Shown here: piece after piece, positions 12,230 through 25,557 of the stretch | How the letters are laid out: each line of letters starts with the position of its first letter | How positions within the stretch are numbered: position 1 is the stretch's first letter | Source of the DNA: Pisaster brevispinus | Taxonomy: Eukaryota > Echinodermata > Asteroidea > Forcipulatida > Asteriidae | Assembly (NCBI GenBank): GCA_023634235.1 | Contig: JAMKCF010000056.1 | Location: 62,001-126,000, forward strand | DNA: 64,000 nt | Direction of reading: 5' to 3' | Made by a program: the position numbers and the translations under genes | Notes under the pieces: model-generated | Told to the model about the DNA's origin: nothing | Databases searched by the model: none | Seen by the model: only the letters and a program-made list of their open reading frames with translations

Positions 12230-13400
12230 GTGAAACCTGCCGTCATCGGCCGTGAAAGTCTTTTTTCGGATGCAAGGATACCTAAGGCAGAGTCAGGTCA
12301 AAAATTCATCTCTCTAGCCCCCCTAGAACGGGAGTTATTCTCAATTTTACCTCAAATTTCTTTTGGGCTATTACCCCGGCCGGCGAGACCTTGCTTCGCA
12401 GCCGGCCCCTCGAATTTTTGAATATCTCTTAGGGGTAGGCCTTACATCCAGGCCGCTCGGCTCGCTTACAGAATCGTCAGCAACCCCAAGTTCATGGCAG
12501 AGATAGCCCTTGAGACGGGCTTTCCAGTGGTATAAAACTTGGGCAAATCCGATGATGCCTTGAGGGTGAAATGACCGTCCTTATTTTGTCTTTGTCTCTT
12601 TGACAGCAAAAACGAGTTGAAGGTGTTTCGCGGGGGGTTTGTAGCGTCCCCGCTTGCTGGTCTTTTCCGGCATGAAACCTGCCGTCATCGGCCGCACAAT
12701 TCTAATTTTCGGATGCAGGGATACCTAAGGCAGAGTCAGGTCAAAAATTCATCTCTCTAGCCCCCCTAGAACGGGAGTTATTCCCAAATTTACCTCAATT
12801 TTTTTGGGGGCCATTACCCCGGCCGTCGAGACCTTGCTTCGCAGCCGGCCCCTGGAATTTTTCAATATCTCTTAGGGGTAGGCCTAACATCCAGGCCGCT
12901 CGCCTCGCTTACAGAATCGTCAGCAACCCCAAATTCATGGCAAAGATAGCCCTTGAGATGGGCTTTCCAGTGGTATAAAACTTGGGCAGATCCGATGATG
13001 CCTTGAGGGTGAAATGACCGTCCTTATTTTGTCTTTGTCTCTTTGACATCAAAAACGAGTTGAAGGTGTTTTGCGGGGGGTTTGTAGCGTCCCCACTTGC
13101 TGGTCTTTTCCGGTGTGAAACCTGCTCTCATCGGCCGTGAAAGTCTATTTTTCGGATGGAGGGATACCTAAGGCAGAGTCAGGTCAAAAATTCATCTCTC
13201 TAGCCCCCCTAGAACGGGAGTTATTCTCAATTTTACCTCAAATTTATTTACGGCCATTACCCCGGCCCTCGAGACCTTGCTTCGCAGCCGGCCCCTGGAA
13301 TTGTTAATATCTCTTAGGGGTAGGCCTAACATCCAGGCCGCTCGCCTCGCTTACAGAATCGTCAGCAACCCCAAGTTCATGGCAGAGATAGCCCTTGAGA
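12230..13400 (+). repeat. Satellite A ~1.33 kb three-monomer unit, first copy
   Basis: The unit holds a monomer with 'ggcccctcgaatttttg', then one with 'ttccggcatgaaacc' and 'ggccgcacaattctaatttt', then one with 'ttacctcaatttttttgggg'. The same order recurs from about 16207 and 17534, and the landmark monomer appears again near 18864. The spacings are 3977, 1327 and 1330 bp (nine, three and three monomers). Confidence 0.8.
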
Positions 13401-13605
13401 CGGGCTTTCCAGTGGTATAAAACTTGGGCAGATCCGATGATGCCTTGAGGGTGAAATGACCGTCCTTATTTTGTCTTTGTCTCTTTGACATCAAAAACGA
13501 GTTGAAGGTGTTTTGCGGGGGGTTTGTAGCGTCCCCACTTGCTGGTCTTTTCCGGTGTGAAACCTGCTCTCATCGGCCGTGAAAGTCTATTTTTCGGATG
13601 GAGGG

Positions 13606-16238
13606 ATACCTAAGGCAGAGTCAGGTCAAAAATTCATTTCTCTAGCCCCCCTAGAACGGGAGTTATTCTCAATTTTACCTCAAATTTCTTATGGGCTATT
13701 ACCCCGGCCGGCGAGACCTTGCTTCGCAGCCGGCCCCTGGAATTGTTGAATATCTCTTAGGGGTAGGCCTTACATCCAGGCCGCTCGGCTCGCCTACAGA
13801 ATCGTCAGCAACCCCAAGTTCATGGCAGAGATAGCCCTTGAGACGGGCTTTCCAGTGGTATAAAACTTGTGCAAATCCGATAATGCCTTGGTGGTGAAAT
13901 GACAATCCTTATTTTGTCTTTGTCTCTTTGACAGCAAAAACGAGTTGAAGGTGTTTTGCTGGGGGTTTGTAGCGTCCCCGCTTTCTGGTCTTTTCCGGTG
14001 TGAAACCTGCCGTCATCGGCCGTGAAAGTCTTTTTTTCGGATGCAAGGATACCTAAGGCAGAGTCAGGTCAAAAATTCATCTCTCTAGCCCCCCTAGAAC
14101 GGGAGTTATTCTCAATTTTACCTCAAATTTCTTTTGGGCTATTACCCCGGCCGGCGAGACCTTGCTTCGCAGCCGGCCCCTGGAATTGTTGAATATCTCT
14201 TAGGGGTAGGCCTTACATCCAGGCCGCTCGCCTCGCTTACAGAATCGTCAGCAACCCCAAATTCATGGCAGAGATAGCCCTTGAGACAGGGTTTCCAGTG
14301 GTTTAAAACTTGTGCAAATCCGATAATGCCTTGGTGGTGAAATGACAATCCTTATTTTGTCTTTGTCTCTTTGACAGCAAAAACGAGTTGAAGGTGTTTT
14401 GCGGGGGTTTCTAGCGTCCCCGCTTTCTGGTCTTTTCCGGTGTAAAACTTTTGTCATCGGCCGTGAAAGTCTATTTTTCGGATGGAGGGATACCTAAGGC
14501 AGAGTCAGGTCAAAAATTCATCTCTCTAGCCCCCCTAGAACGGGAGTTATTCTCAATTTTACCTCAAATTTATTTTGGGCCATTACCCCGGCCGTCGAGA
14601 CCTTGCTTCGCAGCCGGCCCCTGGAATTTTTCAATATCTCTTAGGGGTAGGCCTAACATCCAGGCCGCTCGCCTCGCTTACAGAATCGTCAGCAACCCCA
14701 AATTCATGGCAAAGATAGCCCTTTGAGACGGGCTTTCCAGTGGTATAAAACTTGTGCAAATCCGATAATGCCTTGGTGGTGAAATGACAATCCTTATTTT
14801 GTCTTTGTCTCTTTGACAGCAAAAACGAGTTGAAGGTGTTTTGCGGGGGGTTTGTAGCGTCCCCGCTTTCTAATCTTTTCCGGTGTGAAACCTGCCGTCA
14901 TCGGCCGTGAAAGTCTTTTTTCGGATGCAAGGAAACCTAAGGCAGAGTCAGGTCAAAAATTCATCTCTCTAGCCCCCCTAGAACGGGAGTATCTCAATTT
15001 TACCTCAAATTTATTTTGGGCTATTACCCCGGCCGGCGAGACCTTGCTTCGCAGCCGGCCCCTGGAATTTTTGAATATCTCTTAGGGGTAGGCCTAACAT
15101 CCAGGCCGCTCGGCTCGCTTACAGAATCGTCAGCAACCCCAAGTTCATGGCAGAGATAGCCCTTGAGACGGGCTTTCCAGTGGTATAAAACTTGGGCAAA
15201 TCCGATGATGCCTTGGTGGTGAAATGACAATCCTTATTTTGTCTTTGTCTCTTTGACAGCAAAAACGAGTTGAAGGTGTTTTGCGGGGGTTTCTAGCGTC
15301 CCCGCTTTCTGGTCTTTTCCGGTGTGAAACTTTTGTCATCGGCCGTGAAAGTCTATTTTTCGGATGGAGGGATACCTAAGGCAGAGTCAGGTCAAAAATT
15401 CATCTCTCTAGCCCCCCTAGAAAGGGAGTTATTCTCAATTTTACCTCAAATTTATTTTGGGCCATTACCCCGGCCGTCGAGACCTTGCTTCGCAGCCGGC
15501 CCCTGGAATTTTTAATATCTCTTAGGGGTAGGCCTAACATCCAGGCCGCTCGCCTCGCTTACAGAATCGTCAGCAACCCCAAATTCATAGCAAAGATAGC
15601 CCTTGAGACGGGCTTTCCAGTGGTATAAAACTTGTGCAAATCCGATAATGCCTTGGTGGTGAAATGACAATCCTTACTTTGTCTTTGTCTCTTTGACAGC
15701 AAAAACGAGTTGAAGGTGTTTTGCGGGGGGTTTGTAGCGTCCCCGCTTTCTGGTCTTTTCCGGTGTGAAACCTGCCATCATCGGCCGTGAAAGTCTTTTT
15801 TCGGATGCAAGGATACCTAAGGCAGAGTCAGGTCAAAAATTCATCTCTCTAGCCCCCCTAGAACGGTAGTTAATCTCAATTTTACCTCAAATTTATTTTG
15901 GGCTATTACCCCGGCCGGCGAGACCTTGCTTCGCAGCCGGCCCCTGGAATTTTTGAATATCTCTTAGGGGTAGGCCTAACATCCAGGCCGCTCGGCTCGC
16001 CTACAGAATCGTCAGCAACCCCAAGTTCATGGCAGAGATAGCCCTTGAGACGGGCTTTCCAGTGGTATAAAACTTGGGCAGATCCGATGATGCCTTGAGG
16101 GTGAAATGACCGTCCTTATTTTGTCTTTGTCTCTTTGACATCAAAAACGAGTTGAAGGTGTTTTGCGGGGGGTTTGTAGCGTCCCCACTTGCTGGTCTTT
16201 TCCGGTGTGAAACCTGCTCTCATCGGCCGTGAAAGTCT
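13606..16238 (+). repeat. Satellite A duplicated block, copy 2
   Basis: This is the copy of 9187-11819. Immediately downstream, the best match of copy 2 switches to sequence around 12262 (offset about 3977 bp). The second duplicate is therefore one monomer shorter than the first in its continuation, as expected from unequal exchange out of register by a whole monomer. Confidence 0.88.
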
Positions 16239-18863
16239 TTTTTCGGATGCAAGGATACCTAAGGCAGAGTCAGGTCAAAAATTCATCTCTCTAGCCCCCC
16301 TAGAACGGGAGTTATTCTCAATTTTACCTCAAATTTCTTTTGGGCTATTACCCCGGCCGGCGAGACCTTGCTTCGCAGCCGGCCCCTCGAATTTTTGAAT
16401 ATCTCTTAGGGGTAGGCCTTACATCCAGGCCGCTCGGCTCGCTTACAGAATCGTCAGCAACCCCAAGTTCATGGCAGAGATAGCCCTTGAGACGGGCTTT
16501 CTAGTGGTATAAAACTTGGGCAAATCCGATGATGCCTTGAGGGTGAAATGACCGTCCTTATTTTGTCTTTGTCTCTTTGACAGCAAAAACGAGTTGAAGG
16601 TGTTTCGCGGGGGGTTTGTAGCGTCCCCGCTTGCTGGTCTTTTCCGGCATGAAACCTGCCGTCATCGGCCGCACAATTCTAATTTTCGGATGCAGGGATA
16701 CCTAAGGCAGAGTCAGGTCAAAAATTCATCTCTCTAGCCCCCCTAGAACGGGAGTTATTCCCAAATTTACCTCAATTTTTTTGGGGGCCATTACCCCGGC
16801 CGTCGAGACCTTGCTTCGCAGCCGGCCCCTGGAATTTTTCAATATCTCTTAGGGGTAGGCCTAACATCCAGGCCGCTCGCCTCGCTTACAGAATCGTCAG
16901 CAACCCCAAATTCATGGCAAAGATAGCCCTTGAGATGGGCTTTCCAGTGGTATAAAACTTGGGCAGATCCGATGATGCCTTGAGGGTGAAATGACAATCC
17001 TTATTTTGTCTTTGTCTCTTTGACATCAAAAACGAGTTGAAGGTGTTTTGCGGGGGGTTTGTAGCGTCCCCACTTGCTGGTCTTTTCCGGTGTGAAACCT
17101 GCTCTCATCGGCCGTGAAAGTCTATTTTTCGGATGGAGGGATACCTAAGGCAGAGTCAGGTCAAAAATTCATCTCTCTAGCCCCCCTAGAACGGGAGTTA
17201 TTCTCAATTTTACCTCAAATTTATTTTGGGCCATTACCCCGGCCCTCGAGACCTTGCTTCGCAGCCGGCCCCTGGAATTGTTAATATCTCTTAGGGGTAG
17301 GCCTAACATCCAGGCCGCTCGCCTCGCTTACAGAATCGTCAGCAACCCCAAGTTCATGGCAGAGATAGCCCTTGAGACGGGCTTTCCAGTGGTATAAAAC
17401 TTGGGCAAATCCGATGATGCCTTGAGGGTGAAATGACCGTCCTTATTTTGTCTTTGTCTCTTTGACAGCAAAAACGAGTTGAAGGTGTTTTGCGGGGGGT
17501 TTTTAGCGTCCCCGCTTTCTGGTCTTTTCCGGTGTGAAACCTGCCGTCATCGGCCGTGAAAGTCTTTTTTCGGATGCAAGGATACCTAAGGCAGAGTCAG
17601 GTCAAAAATTCATCTCTCTAGCCCCCCTAGAACGGGAGTTATTCTCAATTTTACCTCAAATTTCTTTTGGGCTATTACCCCGGCCGGCGAGACCTTGCTT
17701 CGCAGCCGGCCCCTCGAATTTTTGAATATCTCTTAGGGGTAGGCCTTACATCCAGGCCGCTCGGCTCGCTTACAGAATCGTCAGCAACCCCAAGTTCATG
17801 GCAGAGATAGCCCTTGAGACGGGCTTTCCAGTGGTATAAAACTTGGGCAAATCCGATGATGCCTTGAGGGTGAAATGACCGTCCTTATTTTGTCTTTGTC
17901 TCTTTGACAGCAAAAACGAGTTGAAGGTGTTTCGCGGGGGGTTTGTAGCGTCCCCGCTTGCTGGTCTTTTCCGGCATGAAACCTGCCGTCATCGGCCGCA
18001 CAATTCTAATTTTCGGATGCAGGGATACCTAAGGCAGAGTCAGGTCAAAAATTCATCTCTCTAGCCCCCCTAGAACGGGAGTTATTCCCAAATTTACCTC
18101 AATTTTTTGGGGGGCCATTACCCCGGCCGTCGAGACCTTGCTTCGCAGCCGGCCCCTGGAATTTTTCAATATCTCTTAGGGGTAGGCCTAACATCCAGGC
18201 CGCTCGCCTCGCTTACAGAATCGTCAGCAACCCCAAATTCATGGCAAAGATAGCCCTTGAGACGGGCTTTCCAGTGGTATAAAACTTGGGCAGATCCGAT
18301 GATGCCTTGAGGGTGAAATGACCGTCCTTATTTTGTCTTTGTCTCTTTGACATCAAAAACGAGTTGAAGGTGTTTTGTGGGGGGTTTGTAGCGTCCCCGC
18401 TTGCTGGTCTTTTCCGGTGTGAAACCTGCTCTCATCGTCCGTGAAAGTCTATTTTTTCGGATGGAGGGATACCTAAGGCAGAGTCAGGTCAAAAATTCAT
18501 CTCTCTAGCCCCCCCTAGAACGGGAGTTATTCTCAATTTTACCTCAAATTTATTTTGGGCTATTACCCCGGCCGGCGAGACCTTGCTTCGCAGCCGGCCC
18601 CTGGAATTTTTGAATATCTCTTAGGGGTAGGCCTAACATCCAGGCCGCTCGCCTCGCTTACAGAATCGTCAGCAATCCCAAGTTCATGGCAGAGATAGCC
18701 CTTGAGACGGGCTTTCCAGTGGTATAAAACTTGGGCAAATCCGATGATGCCTTGAGGGTGAAATGACCGTCCTTATTTTGTCTTTGTCTCTTTGACAGCA
18801 AAAACGAGTTGAAGGTGTTTTGCGGGGGGTTTGTAGCGTCCCCGCTTTCTGGTCTTTTCCGGT
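16207..18863 (+). repeat. Satellite A three-monomer unit, two tandem copies
   Basis: Copies start at about 16207 and 17534, 1327 bp apart. Both carry the 'ctcgaatttttg' monomer followed by the 'gcatgaaacctgcc...cacaattctaatt' monomer and the poly-T 'ctcaattttttt' monomer. The 'gagatgggctttcc' variant is shared by the first unit (about 12955) and the 16207 unit (about 16932), but not by the 17534 unit. Confidence 0.78.
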
Positions 18864-18909
18864 GTGAAACCTGCCGTCATCGGCCGTGAAAGTCTTTTTT
18901 CGGATGCAA

Positions 18910-21900
18910 GGATACCTAAGGCAGAGTCAGGTCAAAAATTCATCTCTCTAGCCCCCCTAGAACGGGAGTTATTCCCAAATTTACCTCAATTTTTTGGGGG
19001 GCCATTACCCCGGCCGTCGAGACCTTGCTTCGCAGCCGGCCCCTGGAATTTTTCAATATCTCTTAGGGGTAGGCCTAACATCCAGGCCGCTCGCCTCGCT
19101 TACAGAATCGTCAGCAACCCCAAATTCATGGCAAAGATAGCCCTTGAGACGGGCTTTCCAGTGGTATAAAACTTGGGCAGATCCGATGATGCCTTGAGGG
19201 TGAAATGACCGTCCTTATTTTGTCTTTGTCTCTTTGACATCAAAAACGAGTTGAAGGTTTTTTGTGGGGGGTTTGTAGCGTCCCCGCTTGCTGGTCTTTT
19301 CCGGTGTGAAACCTGCTCTCATCGTCCGTGAAAGTCTATTTTTTCGGATGGAGGGATACCTAAGGCAGAGTCAGGTCAAAAATTCATCTCTCTAGCCCCC
19401 CTAGAACGGGAGTTATTCTCAATTTTACCTCAAATTTATTTTGGGCTATTACCCCGGCCGGCGAGACCTTGCTTCGCAGCCGGACCCTGGAATTTTTGAA
19501 TATCTCTTAGGGGTAGGCCTAACATCCAGGCCGCTCAGCTCGCCTACAGAATCGTCAGCAACCCCAAATTCATGGCAGAGATAGCCCTTGAGACGGGCTT
19601 TCCAGTGGTATAAAACTTGGGCAAATCCGATAATGCCTTGGTGGTGAAATGACAATCCTAATTTTGTCTTTGTCTCTTTGACAGCAAAAACGAGTTGAAG
19701 GTGTTTTGCGGGGGTTTCTAGCGTCCCCGCTTTCTGGTCTTTTCCGGTGTGAAACCTGCCGTCATCGGCCGTGAAAGTCTATTTTTCGGATGCAAGGATA
19801 CCTAAGGCAGAGTCAGGTCAAAAATTCATCTCTCTAGCCCCCCTGGAACGGGAGTTATTCTCAATTTTACCTCAATTTTTTTTTGGGCTATTACCCCGGC
19901 CGGCGAGACCTTGCTTCGTAGCCGGCCCCTGGAATGTTTCAATATCTCTTAGGGGTAGGCCTAACATCCAGGCCGCTCGCCTCGCTTACAGAATCGTCAG
20001 CAACCCCAAATTCATGGCAGAGATAGCCCTTTAGACGGGCTTTCCAGTGGTATAAAACTTGGGCAGATCCGATGATGCCTTGAGGGTGAAATGACCGTCC
20101 TTATTTTGTCTTTGTCTCTTTGACAGCAAAAACGAGTTGAAGGTGTTTTTCGGGGGGTTTGTATAGTGTCCCCGCTTTCTGTTTTTTTCCGGTGTGAAAC
20201 CTGCCCTCATCGGCCGAGAAAGTCTATTTTTCGGATGCAAGGATACCTAAGGCAGAGTCAGGTCAAAAATTCATCTCTCTAGCCCCCCTAGAACGGGAGT
20301 TATTCTCAATTTTACCTCAAATTTATTTTGGGCTATTACCCCGGCCGGCGAGACCTTGCTTCGCAGCCGGCCCCTGGAATTTTTGAATATCTCTTAGGGG
20401 TAGGCCTAACATCCAGGCCGCTCGGCTCGCCTACAGAATCGTCAGCAACCCCAAGTTCATGGCAGAGATAGCCCTTGAGACGGGCTTTCCAGTGGTATAA
20501 AACTTGTGCAAATCCGATAATGCCTTGGGGGTGAAATGACCGTCCTTATTTTGTCTTTGTCTCTTTGACAGCAAAAACGAGTTGAAGGTGTTTTGCGGGG
20601 GGTTTGTAGCGTCCCCGCTTTCTGGTCTTTTCCGGTGTGAAACCTGCCGTCATCGGCCGTGAAAGTCTTTTTTCGGATGCAAGGATACCTAAGGCAGAGT
20701 CAGGTCAAAAATTCATCTCTCTAGCCCCCCTAGAACGGGAGTTATTCTCAATTTTACCTCAAATTTCTTTTGGGCTATTACCCCGGCCGTCGAGACCTTG
20801 CTTCGCAGCCGGCCCCTCGAATTTTTCAATATCTCTTAGGGGTAGGCCTTACATCCAGGCCGCTCGGCTCGCTTACAGAATCGTCAGCAACCCCAAGTTC
20901 ATGGCAGAGATAGCCCTTGAGACGGGCTTTCCAGTGGTATAAGACTTGGGCAAATCCGATGATGCCTTGAGGGTGAAATGACCGTCCTTATTTTGTCTTT
21001 GTCTCTTTGACAGCAAAAACGAGTTGAAGGTGTTTCGCGGGGGGTTTGTAGCGTCCCCGCTTGCTGGTCTTTTCCGGCATGAAACCTGCCGTCATTGGCC
21101 GCACAATTCTAATTTTCGGATGCAGGGATACCTAAGGCAGAGTCAGGTCAAAAATTCATCTCTCTAGCCCCCCTAGAACGGGAGTTATTCCCAAATTTAC
21201 CTCAATTTTTTGGGGGGCCATTACCCCGGCCGTCGAGACCTTGCTTCGCAGCCGGCCCCTGGAATTTTTCAATATCTCTTAGGGGTAGGCCTAACATCCA
21301 GGCCGCTCGCCTCGCTTACAGAATCGTCAGCAACCCCAAATTCATGGCAAAGATAGCCCTTGAGACGGGCTTTCCAGTGGTATAAAACTTGGGCAGATCC
21401 GATGATGCCTTGAGGGTGAAATGACCGTCCTTATTTTGTCTTTGTCTCTTTGACATCAAAAACGAGTTGAAGGTTTTTTGTGGGGGGTTTGTAGCGTCCC
21501 CGCTTGCTGGTCTTTTCCGGTGTGAAACCTGCTCTCATCGTCCGTGAAAGTCTATTTTTTCGGATGGAGGGATACCTAAGGCAGAGTCAGGTCAAAAATT
21601 CATCTCTCTAGCCCCCCTAGAACGGGAGTTATTCTCAATTTTACCTCAAATTTATTTTGGGCTATTACCCCGGCCGGCGAGACCTTGCTTCGCAGCCGGA
21701 CCCTGGAATTTTTGAATATCTCTTAGGGGTAGGCCTAACATCCAGGCCGCTCAGCTCGCCTACAGAATCGTCAGCAACCCCAAATTCATGGCAGAGATAG
21801 CCCTTGAGACGGGCTTTCCAGTGGTATAAAACTTGGGCAAATCCGATAATGCCTTGGTGGTGAAATGACAATCCTAATTTTGTCTTTGTCTCTTTGACAG

Positions 21901-24900
21901 CAAAAACGAGTTGAAGGTGTTTTGCGGGGGTTTCTAGCGTCCCCGCTTTCTGGTCTTTTCCGGTGTGAAACCTGCCGTCATCGGCCGTGAAAGTCTATTT
22001 TTCGGATGCAAGGATACCTAAGGCAGAGTCAGGTCAAAAATTCATCTCTCTAGCCCCCCTGGAACGGGAGTTATTCTCAATTTTACCTCAATTTTTTTTT
22101 GGGCTATTACCCCGGCCGGCGAGACCTTGCTTCGTAGCCGGCCCCTGGAATGTTTCAATATCTCTTAGGGGTAGGCCTAACATCCAGGCCGCTCGCCTCG
22201 CTTACAGAATCGTCAGCAACCCCAAATTCATGGCAGAGATAGCCCTTTAGACGGGCTTTCCAGTGGTATAAAACTTGGGCAGATCCGATGATGCCTTGAG
22301 GGTGAAATGACCGTCCTTATTTTGTCTTTGTCTCTTTGACAGCAAAAACGAGTTGAAGGTGTTTTTCGGGGGGTTTGTATAGTGTCCCCGCTTTCTGTTT
22401 TTTTCCGGTGTGAAACCTGCCCTCATCGGCCGAGAAAGTCTATTTTTCGGATGCAAGGATACCTAAGGCAGAGTCAGGTCAAAAATTCATCTCTCTAGCC
22501 CCCCTAGAACGGGAGTTATTCTCAATTTTACCTCAAATTTATTTTGGGCTATTACCCCGGCCGGCGAGACCTTGCTTCGCAGCCGGCCCCTGGAATTTTT
22601 GAATATCTCTTAGGGGTAGGCCTAACATCCAGGCCGCTCGGCTCGCCTACAGAATCGTCAGCAACCCCAAGTTCATGGCAGAGATAGCCCTTGAGACGGG
22701 CTTTCCAGTGGTATAAAACTTGTGCAAATCCGATAATGCCTTGGGGGTGAAATGACCGTCCTTATTTTGTCTTTGTCTCTTTGACAGCAAAAACGAGTTG
22801 AAGGTGTTTTGCGGGGGGTTTGTAGCGTCCCCGCTTTCTGGTCTTTTCCGGTGTGAAACCTGCCGTCATCGGCCGTGAAAGTCTTTTTTCGGATGCAAGG
22901 ATACCTAAGGCAGAGTCAGGTCAAAAATTCATCTCTCTAGCCCCCCTAGAACGGGAGTTATTCTCAATTTTACCTCAAATTTCTTTTGGGCTATTACCCC
23001 GGCCGTCGAGACCTTGCTTCGCAGCCGGCCCCTCGAATTTTTCAATATCTCTTAGGGGTAGGCCTTACATCCAGGCCGCTCGGCTCGCTTACAGAATCGT
23101 CAGCAACCCCAAGTTCATGGCAGAGATAGCCCTTGAGACGGGCTTTCCAGTGGTATAAGACTTGGGCAAATCCGATGATGCCTTGAGGGTGAAATGACCG
23201 TCCTTATTTTGTCTTTGTCTCTTTGACAGCAAAAACGAGTTGAAGGTGTTTCGCGGGGGGTTTGTAGCGTCCCCGCTTGCTGGTCTTTTCCGGCATGAAA
23301 CCTGCCGTCATCGGCCGCACAATTCTAATTTTCGGATGCAGGGATACCTAAGGCAGAGTCAGGTCAAAAATTCATCTCTCTAGCCCCCCTAGAACGGGAG
23401 TTATTCCCAAATTTACCTCAATTTTTTGGGGGGCCATTACCCCGGCCGTCGAGACCTTGCTTCGCAGCCGGCCCCTGGAATTTTTCAATATCTCTTAGGG
23501 GTAGGCCTAACATCCAGGCCGCTCGCCTCGCTTACAGAATCGTCAGCAACCCCAAATTCATGGCAAAGATAGCCCTTGAGACGGGCTTTCCAGTGGTATA
23601 AAACTTGGGCAGATCCGATGATGCCTTGAGGGTGAAATGACCGTCCTTATTTTGTCTTTGTCTCTTTGACATCAAAAACGAGTTGAAGGTTTTTTGTGGG
23701 GGGTTTGTAGCGTCCCCGCTTGCTGGTCTTTTCCGGTGTGAAACCTGCTCTCATCGTCCGTGAAAGTCTATTTTTTCGGATGGAGGGATACCTAAGGCAG
23801 AGTCAGGTCAAAAATTCATCTCTCTAGCCCCCCTAGAACGGGAGTTATTCTCAATTTTACCTCAAATTTATTTTGGGCTATTACCCCGGCCGGCGAGACC
23901 TTGCTTCGCAGCCGGACCCTGGAATTTTTGAATATCTCTTAGGGGTAGGCCTAACATCCAGGCCGCTCAGCTCGCCTACAGAATCGTCAGCAACCCCAAA
24001 TTCATGGCAGAGATAGCCCTTGAGACGGGCTTTCCAGTGGTATAAAACTTGGGCAAATCCGATAATGCCTTGGTGGTGAAATGACAATCCTAATTTTGTC
24101 TTTGTCTCTTTGACAGCAAAAACGAGTTGAAGGTGTTTTGCGGGGGTTTCTAGCGTCCCCGCTTTCTGGTCTTTTCCGGTGTGAAACCTGCCGTCATCGG
24201 CCGTGAAAGTCTATTTTTCGGATGCAAGGATACCTAAGGCAGAGTCAGGTCAAAAATTCATCTCTCTAGCCCCCCTGGAACGGGAGTTATTCTCAATTTT
24301 ACCTCAATTTTTTTTTGGGCTATTACCCCGGCCGGCGAGACCTTGCTTCGTAGCCGGCCCCTGGAATGTTTCAATATCTCTTAGGGGTAGGCCTAACATC
24401 CAGGCCGCTCGCCTCGCTTACAGAATCGTCAGCAACCCCAAATTCATGGCAGAGATAGCCCTTTAGACGGGCTTTCCAGTGGTATAAAACTTGGGCAGAT
24501 CCGATGATGCCTTGAGGGTGAAATGACCGTCCTTATTTTGTCTTTGTCTCTTTGACAGCAAAAACGAGTTGAAGGTGTTTTTCGGGGGGTTTGTATAGTG
24601 TCCCCGCTTTCTGTTTTTTTCCGGTGTGAAACCTGCCCTCATCGGCCGAGAAAGTCTATTTTTCGGATGCAAGGATACCTAAGGCAGAGTCAGGTCAAAA
24701 ATTCATCTCTCTAGCCCCCCTAGAACGGGAGTTATTCTCAATTTTACCTCAAATTTATTTTGGGCTATTACCCCGGCCGGCGAGACCTTGCTTCGCAGCC
24801 GGCCCCTGGAATTTTTGAATATCTCTTAGGGGTAGGCCTAACATCCAGGCCGCTCGGCTCGCCTACAGAATCGTCAGCAACCCCAAGTTCATGGCAGAGA

Positions 24901-25557
24901 TAGCCCTTGAGACGGGCTTTCCAGTGGTATAAAACTTGTGCAAATCCGATAATGCCTTGGGGGTGAAATGACCGTCCTTATTTTGTCTTTGTCTCTTTGA
25001 CAGCAAAAACGAGTTGAAGGTGTTTTGCGGGGGGTTTGTAGCGTCCCCGCTTTCTGGTCTTTTCCGGTGTGAAACCTGCCGTCATCGGCCGTGAAAGTCT
25101 TTTTTCGGATGCAAGGATACCTAAGGCAGAGTCAGGTCAAAAATTCATCTCTCTAGCCCCCCTAGAACGGGAGTTATTCTCAATTTTACCTCAAATTTCT
25201 TTTGGGCTATTACCCCGGCCGTCGAGACCTTGCTTCGCAGCCGGCCCCTCGAATTTTTGAATATCTCTTAGGGGTAGGCCTTACATCCAGGCCGCTCGGC
25301 TCGCTTACAGAATCGTCAGCAACCCCAAGTTCATGGCAGAGATAGCCCTTGAGACGGGCTTTCCAGTGGTATAAGACTTGGGCAAATCCGATGATGCCTT
25401 GAGGGTGAAATGACCGTCCTTATTTTGTCTTTGTCTCTTTGACAGCAAAAACGAGTTGAAGGTGTTTCGCGGGGGGTTTGTAGCGTCCCCGCTTGCTGGT
25501 CTTTTCCGGCATGAAACCTGCCGTCATCGGCCGCACAATTCTAATTTTCGGATGCAG
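18910..25557 (+). repeat. Satellite A higher-order repeat: 2216 bp pentamer, three tandem copies
   Basis: Copies at 18910-21125, 21126-23341 and 23342-25557 have a constant offset of 2216 bp (five monomers). Private markers repeat in each: 'aaggttttttgtgggggg' (19251, 21467, 23683), 'agccggaccctgg', 'cccccctggaacggg', 'tttgtatagtgtcccc', 'agccctttagacgg' and 'tggtataagacttgg'. I saw only a few substitutions between copies, for example 'gtcattggcc' in the first against 'gtcatcggcc' later. A fourth partial copy starts at 25558 and loses the pattern by about 25909. This is the most homogeneous part of the A array. Confidence 0.93.
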
